Shown: positions 5,294 to 7,443 of the stretch, piece by piece
How the letters are laid out: each line of letters opens with the position of its first letter
Position numbering within the stretch: the first letter of the stretch is position 1
From: an uncultured Mycoplasmatota bacterium
GTDB lineage: Bacteria; Bacillota_I; Bacilli_A; RF39; UBA660
DNA length: 7,443 nucleotides
Direction: 5' to 3'
Assembly: GCA_946494345.1 (NCBI GenBank)
Contig: CAMMBX010000057.1
Location: 1 to 7,443 of the forward strand
Notes under the pieces: model-generated
The model's database searches: none
What the model saw: the letters and a program-made list of their open reading frames with translations, nothing else
What the model was told of the DNA's origin: nothing
Made by a program: the position numbers and the translations under genes

Positions 5294-5324
5294 AAAAAGA
5301 TGATTTAACTAAATAATTAAATCA
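5294..5324 (-). terminator. Intrinsic terminator downstream of tRNA-Arg
   Basis: On the minus strand TGATTTAA (8-base loop) TTAAATCA is followed by TCTTTTTG, starting 15 bases after the tRNA 3' end. It closes the tRNA transcription unit. Confidence 0.75.
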
Positions 5325-5338
5325 GTATAAATTACAAA

Positions 5339-5413
5339 TGGCGTCCCCAGAGGGAATCGAACCTTCATCTAAGCCTTAGGAGGGCCTTGTTCTATCCGTT
5401 GAACTATGGGGAC
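5339..5413 (-). tRNA. tRNA-Arg, anticodon CCU, CCA encoded
   Basis: The minus-strand RNA folds into a cloverleaf: acceptor GTCCCCA/TGGGGAC, D-stem GTTC/GAAC, anticodon stem AGGCC/GGCTT with loop CTCCTAA (anticodon CCU, reading AGG), T-loop TTCGATT, discriminator G and an encoded CCA. It closely resembles B. subtilis tRNA-Arg(CCU). One oddity is an A-C mismatch in the middle of the T-stem (GAAGG/CCCTC), where related genes have a G-C pair. It has its own promoter and terminator. Its last 10 bases plus 3 flanking bases recur about 800 bp away at 4533-4545, as after integration at a tRNA 3' end. Confidence 0.95.
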
Positions 5414-5418
5414 AAACT

Positions 5419-5450
5419 AAAAAGATATTTATATTTTAACATATCTTTTT
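5419..5450 (-). terminator. Terminator between the membrane-protein gene and the tRNA
   Basis: A perfect 10-bp inverted repeat, AAAAAGATAT (5419-5428) and ATATCTTTTT (5441-5450), with a 12-base loop, ends in T's on either strand. It lies just after the stop of the 162-residue gene and 6 bases before the tRNA 5' end. It is all A-T except one pair, so strength may be modest. Confidence 0.6.
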
Positions 5451-5461
5451 TTATTTGTTAA
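5433..5461 (-). promoter_or_regulatory. Likely tRNA-Arg promoter
   Basis: On the minus strand TTAACA (5456-5461), 17 bases and TAAAAT (5433-5438), with a TG one base ahead of the -10, form an extended -10 promoter. Start near 5426 would leave a short leader before the tRNA. The -35 overlaps the stop codon of the upstream gene, and the promoter overlaps the terminator hairpin. Confidence 0.5.
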
Positions 5462-5946
5462 GCTACTTTAGGAACTAATAATATATCTAAATCTCCACTA
5501 ATATCTTCATTATTATCAACCCACATTGTAATAGTATATGTTTTTGTTTCATTGTTACCTATACTATTTTCTAAAATATAACCATCTAATGATAAATTTT
5601 TAATATCACTTTGATAACCTTCATTATCAGTAAGAATATAATTAATATAGTTATTCTTGTCATTAGTTAAATTGTTTAACTTAATAATATAGCTTATTTC
5701 TTCATCACTATCATTAGTAACAGTTAAGTCTTTAGTAATCTTATTAGAAGATATTTCTAAATAATCAAAGCCAGTATAAGCGATGTCTTTATTAAACTCA
5801 ATATTATTATTTTGTAAAGACTCTTTTATTCTTACTTTATGTTGATATGGTCCAAACCAAAACCAAGTAAGTAATGATATAACTACTACTACAAAAATTA
5901 TATCGATAATATATTTTCTAATTAATAAACTTTTAGTATCAGTCAT
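5458..5946 (-). CDS. Membrane-anchored protein with an extracellular beta-sandwich-like domain, function unknown
   Basis: A 162-residue protein. Residues 1-11 are polar and basic, 12-32 form a hydrophobic helix (IIDIIFVVVVISLLTWFWF region), and the rest is polar, Asn/Asp-rich and beta-patterned. The segments KDLTVTNDSDEEISYIIKL (72-90) and NETKTYTITMWVD (132-144) look like strands of an Ig-like or TasA/camelysin-like domain. No lipobox or obvious signal-peptidase site follows the helix, so it is probably an anchor with the domain outside the cell. There are no cysteines. Start ATG 5946 follows AAGGGGGT by 6 bases, with a strong promoter just upstream. It lies downstream of dnaB, where many Firmicutes have dnaI; it is not DnaI (no ATPase motifs). 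I do not recognise a named family. Confidence 0.75.
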   Translation of the reverse strand: MTDTKSLLIRKYIIDIIFVVVVISLLTWFWFGPYQHKVRIKESLQNNNIEFNKDIAYTGFDYLEISSNKITKDLTVTNDSDEEISYIIKLNNLTNDKNNYINYILTDNEGYQSDIKNLSLDGYILENSIGNNETKTYTITMWVDNNEDISGDLDILLVPKVA

Positions 5947-5971
5947 ACTAGTACCCCCTTAATTAAGGCAT

Positions 5972-6000
5972 ATTATATCACATTTTCTTTAATTAAACAA
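5972..6000 (-). promoter_or_regulatory. Promoter of the membrane-protein gene
   Basis: On the minus strand TTGTTT (5995-6000), 17 bases and TATAAT (5972-5977), with a TG one base before the -10, form a strong extended promoter. Its -35 lies inside the last codons and stop of dnaB, so the downstream gene need not depend on dnaB transcription. Confidence 0.75.
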
Positions 6001-7303
6001 GACTATCTATAATCTTATCTAACTCTTCACTTTCTTCTTTATTACTATTGTCAGTATCTAATTCTTTACCAAACCAATCAGGGAGAATTTCTTCTTTAGC
6101 TATTTTGGTAGATACAGTTTTATTTTTGGTTGCATTAGTAGCAACTTTCTTCATCTTCTTATACTCTTTTTCTGTTAATCGCATCGCTTCTTCTACTGTT
6201 TGAATATTTAATCTTTTCCACTGACCTGCTATTGTTTCTAAGTAATTACGGTTAAGTTTTTGATTATTTATTTTTAAAGCATAAGAAACTAAAACATTAA
6301 CTACGCCAGCACTAAGCTTTTGATCTATCATTAAATCTTCTATTAAATTTAAGTCTCTTTTAGTGGGTTCTGCACCTTTCATTTTACTTTTTAAATAATC
6401 ATATGGACTAGTGTTTTCAAAAGTATAAGCCATTTTTGCCCATTTAGAAGTATCACCAGCTGGTTTCTTTAAATAATCTGGCTGAGTTTGATAAACTAAA
6501 GTTGGAAGATTACCTACATTTTCAAATGAATAATAGTTACGACAATTCTTTCTTAGTAAGGTCTTATCGATCAAACCTTTCTCATTTAAAGAAGTTCTAA
6601 CAAGTCCCCCCATTCTTTCAGTATCAATGTTATATACTAAAGCAAGACTATTAATTAGTTTTTTAGTATCTTCATTAAAACAACGACTACTTACAAGGCC
6701 ACTAGGAATAGATGATATTAAAAGATTAAAATCTATCATATCATCAAGAATAATAGAGGCTTCTTCTTTTTTCTCTATATCTTCTATCGCTTCAAATGGT
6801 TTTAAATTACTACTTTTAAATACCTCATTAAATTTATGAGAAATATCTTCATACTCAGTTAATCTAACTCTTGGTACTTTAAACATCTCTTGACGTTTAT
6901 CATATTCTTTTTTACCAATGTTGTTGTATAAGACTACATTTAATATAGGGTGATTAAAAAATTCATTAGCACTAATTGGAGAATATAAAAGATAAACATA
7001 ATTATTAACATTGCCTTTTTTAAAGTAGGTTTTTAATAGACCTACGGCCTCTAATTTTTCTCTTGCTATCATAATATCTTCTAATCGTAATTGCATTATA
7101 CTCATCAAATGATGGTGATTTAAGTCATTACTAAGACGATTTATCACATCTAAATCATCTACTAAAGTAAAATAAAGACTTACAGCAGTATAGCCTATTA
7201 TTGGTTGATAAAGCATAGTTAAAAGACGTCTATCTTCTTCATGAAGAACAGTTTTATTAACAACTATATATGTATCAGCAGGTAAAATTGTTATATTCTT
7301 CAT
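5993..7303 (-). CDS. dnaB: Firmicute replication initiation and membrane attachment protein DnaB
   Basis: This is the Gram-positive DnaB initiator, not the helicase. With DnaD and DnaI it loads the replicative helicase at oriC and at stalled forks. The N-terminal winged-helix region shows the family pattern: ILPADTYIVVNKTVL (6-20), LLTMLYQPIIGYTAVSLYF (27-45), EKLEAVGLLKTYF (82-94), NEFFNHPILNVVLYNNIGK (113-131). The C-terminal DnaD/DnaB2 domain (about 298-385) has the YxxxIxxxW signature at Y354-I358-W362. A linker and LPDWFGKELD (407-416) close the protein, as in relatives. At 436 residues it is near the usual 450-470. I chose ATG 7303 over GTG 7312, because AGGAAG abuts the GTG but is well spaced from the ATG. 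A TATACT (7325-7330) with a poor -35 may be its promoter. No dnaI follows. Confidence 0.92.
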   Translation of the reverse strand: MKNITILPADTYIVVNKTVLHEEDRRLLTMLYQPIIGYTAVSLYFTLVDDLDVINRLSNDLNHHHLMSIMQLRLEDIMIAREKLEAVGLLKTYFKKGNVNNYVYLLYSPISANEFFNHPILNVVLYNNIGKKEYDKRQEMFKVPRVRLTEYEDISHKFNEVFKSSNLKPFEAIEDIEKKEEASIILDDMIDFNLLISSIPSGLVSSRCFNEDTKKLINSLALVYNIDTERMGGLVRTSLNEKGLIDKTLLRKNCRNYYSFENVGNLPTLVYQTQPDYLKKPAGDTSKWAKMAYTFENTSPYDYLKSKMKGAEPTKRDLNLIEDLMIDQKLSAGVVNVLVSYALKINNQKLNRNYLETIAGQWKRLNIQTVEEAMRLTEKEYKKMKKVATNATKNKTVSTKIAKEEILPDWFGKELDTDNSNKEESEELDKIIDSLV

Positions 7304-7398
7304 GATTATCACTTCCTAGAAAATAGTATAGATTAAAACTTTAAAAATTGCTACTAAAAATTAAAAGAGATTAGAATTTTTTCTAACCTACTGAACTG

Positions 7399-7438
7399 AA
7401 AAAGTAAATGCAACCTAAAAATAGGAATAGTTGCATTT
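7399..7438 (-). terminator. Intrinsic terminator of the gene upstream of dnaB (off-window)
   Basis: On the minus strand AAATGCAAC/GTTGCATTT, a perfect 9-bp stem with a possible inner CCTA/TAGG helix, is followed by A and CTTTTT. A second small palindrome, TTAGAA-TTTT-TTCTAA (7371-7386), follows. dnaB therefore begins a new transcription unit. Confidence 0.7.
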
Positions 7439-7443
7439 AATTG

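Noticed and set aside
6627..6839. Plus-strand 70-codon frame opposite dnaB
   Set aside because: Shadow of dnaB with no initiation signal.

Overview
The window is AT-rich DNA from a low-GC, Gram-positive-type bacterium (Bacillota or a relative). This rests on the Firmicute-type replication initiator DnaB, SepF, DivIVA and a RelQ/YjbM-like alarmone synthetase, on strong GGAGG ribosome sites, and on TTGACT/TATAAT promoters. UGG encodes Trp and no gene needs UGA to be read through, so the standard code applies. I cannot name the species. All larger genes lie on the minus strand and read from right to left. The only plus-strand genes are two tiny overlapping ORFs near 4.85-4.96 kb.

Reading in the direction of transcription, 7303-5993 is dnaB, preceded by the terminator of an off-window gene. 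A one-pass membrane protein of unknown function (5946-5458) follows, with its own promoter. Next is tRNA-Arg(CCU) at 5413-5339, with a promoter and terminator. A gene-poor stretch of about 880 bases separates the tRNA from an unrecognised 237-residue gene (4462-3749). Then comes a likely operon: a HerA/DUF87 ATPase (3647-1878), sepF (1817-1392), divIVA (1363-926) and relQ (892-266). At the left edge is a deleted, frameshifted remnant of a small helical-protein gene (218-37).

The gene-poor stretch holds the most interesting object, a candidate type I toxin-antitoxin locus. A near-consensus plus-strand promoter (4733-4761) drives a predicted mRNA of about 300 nt ending at an intrinsic terminator (5023-5064). 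The mRNA encodes a 29-residue peptide that is almost one membrane helix. It overlaps in another frame a 34-codon ORF that owns the only good Shine-Dalgarno sequence, an arrangement like mok/hok. That Shine-Dalgarno is buried in a hairpin, and the mRNA 5' end is complementary over 13 positions (one G-U) to a site just past the toxin stop. A convergent minus-strand promoter (5108-5136) and terminator (4966-5004) define an antisense RNA of about 136 nt overlapping the last ~100 nt of the mRNA. The promoters, terminators, complementarities and ORFs are directly visible; toxicity and RNA control are inferred.

A 13-bp copy of the tRNA-Arg 3' end lies at 4533-4545, on the far side of the toxin locus. 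This is the geometry left by integration at a tRNA 3' end, though a decayed second tRNA explains it as well. The chromosomal genes cover replication initiation (DnaB), septum assembly and pole marking (SepF, DivIVA), DNA translocation (HerA-like) and the stringent response (RelQ).
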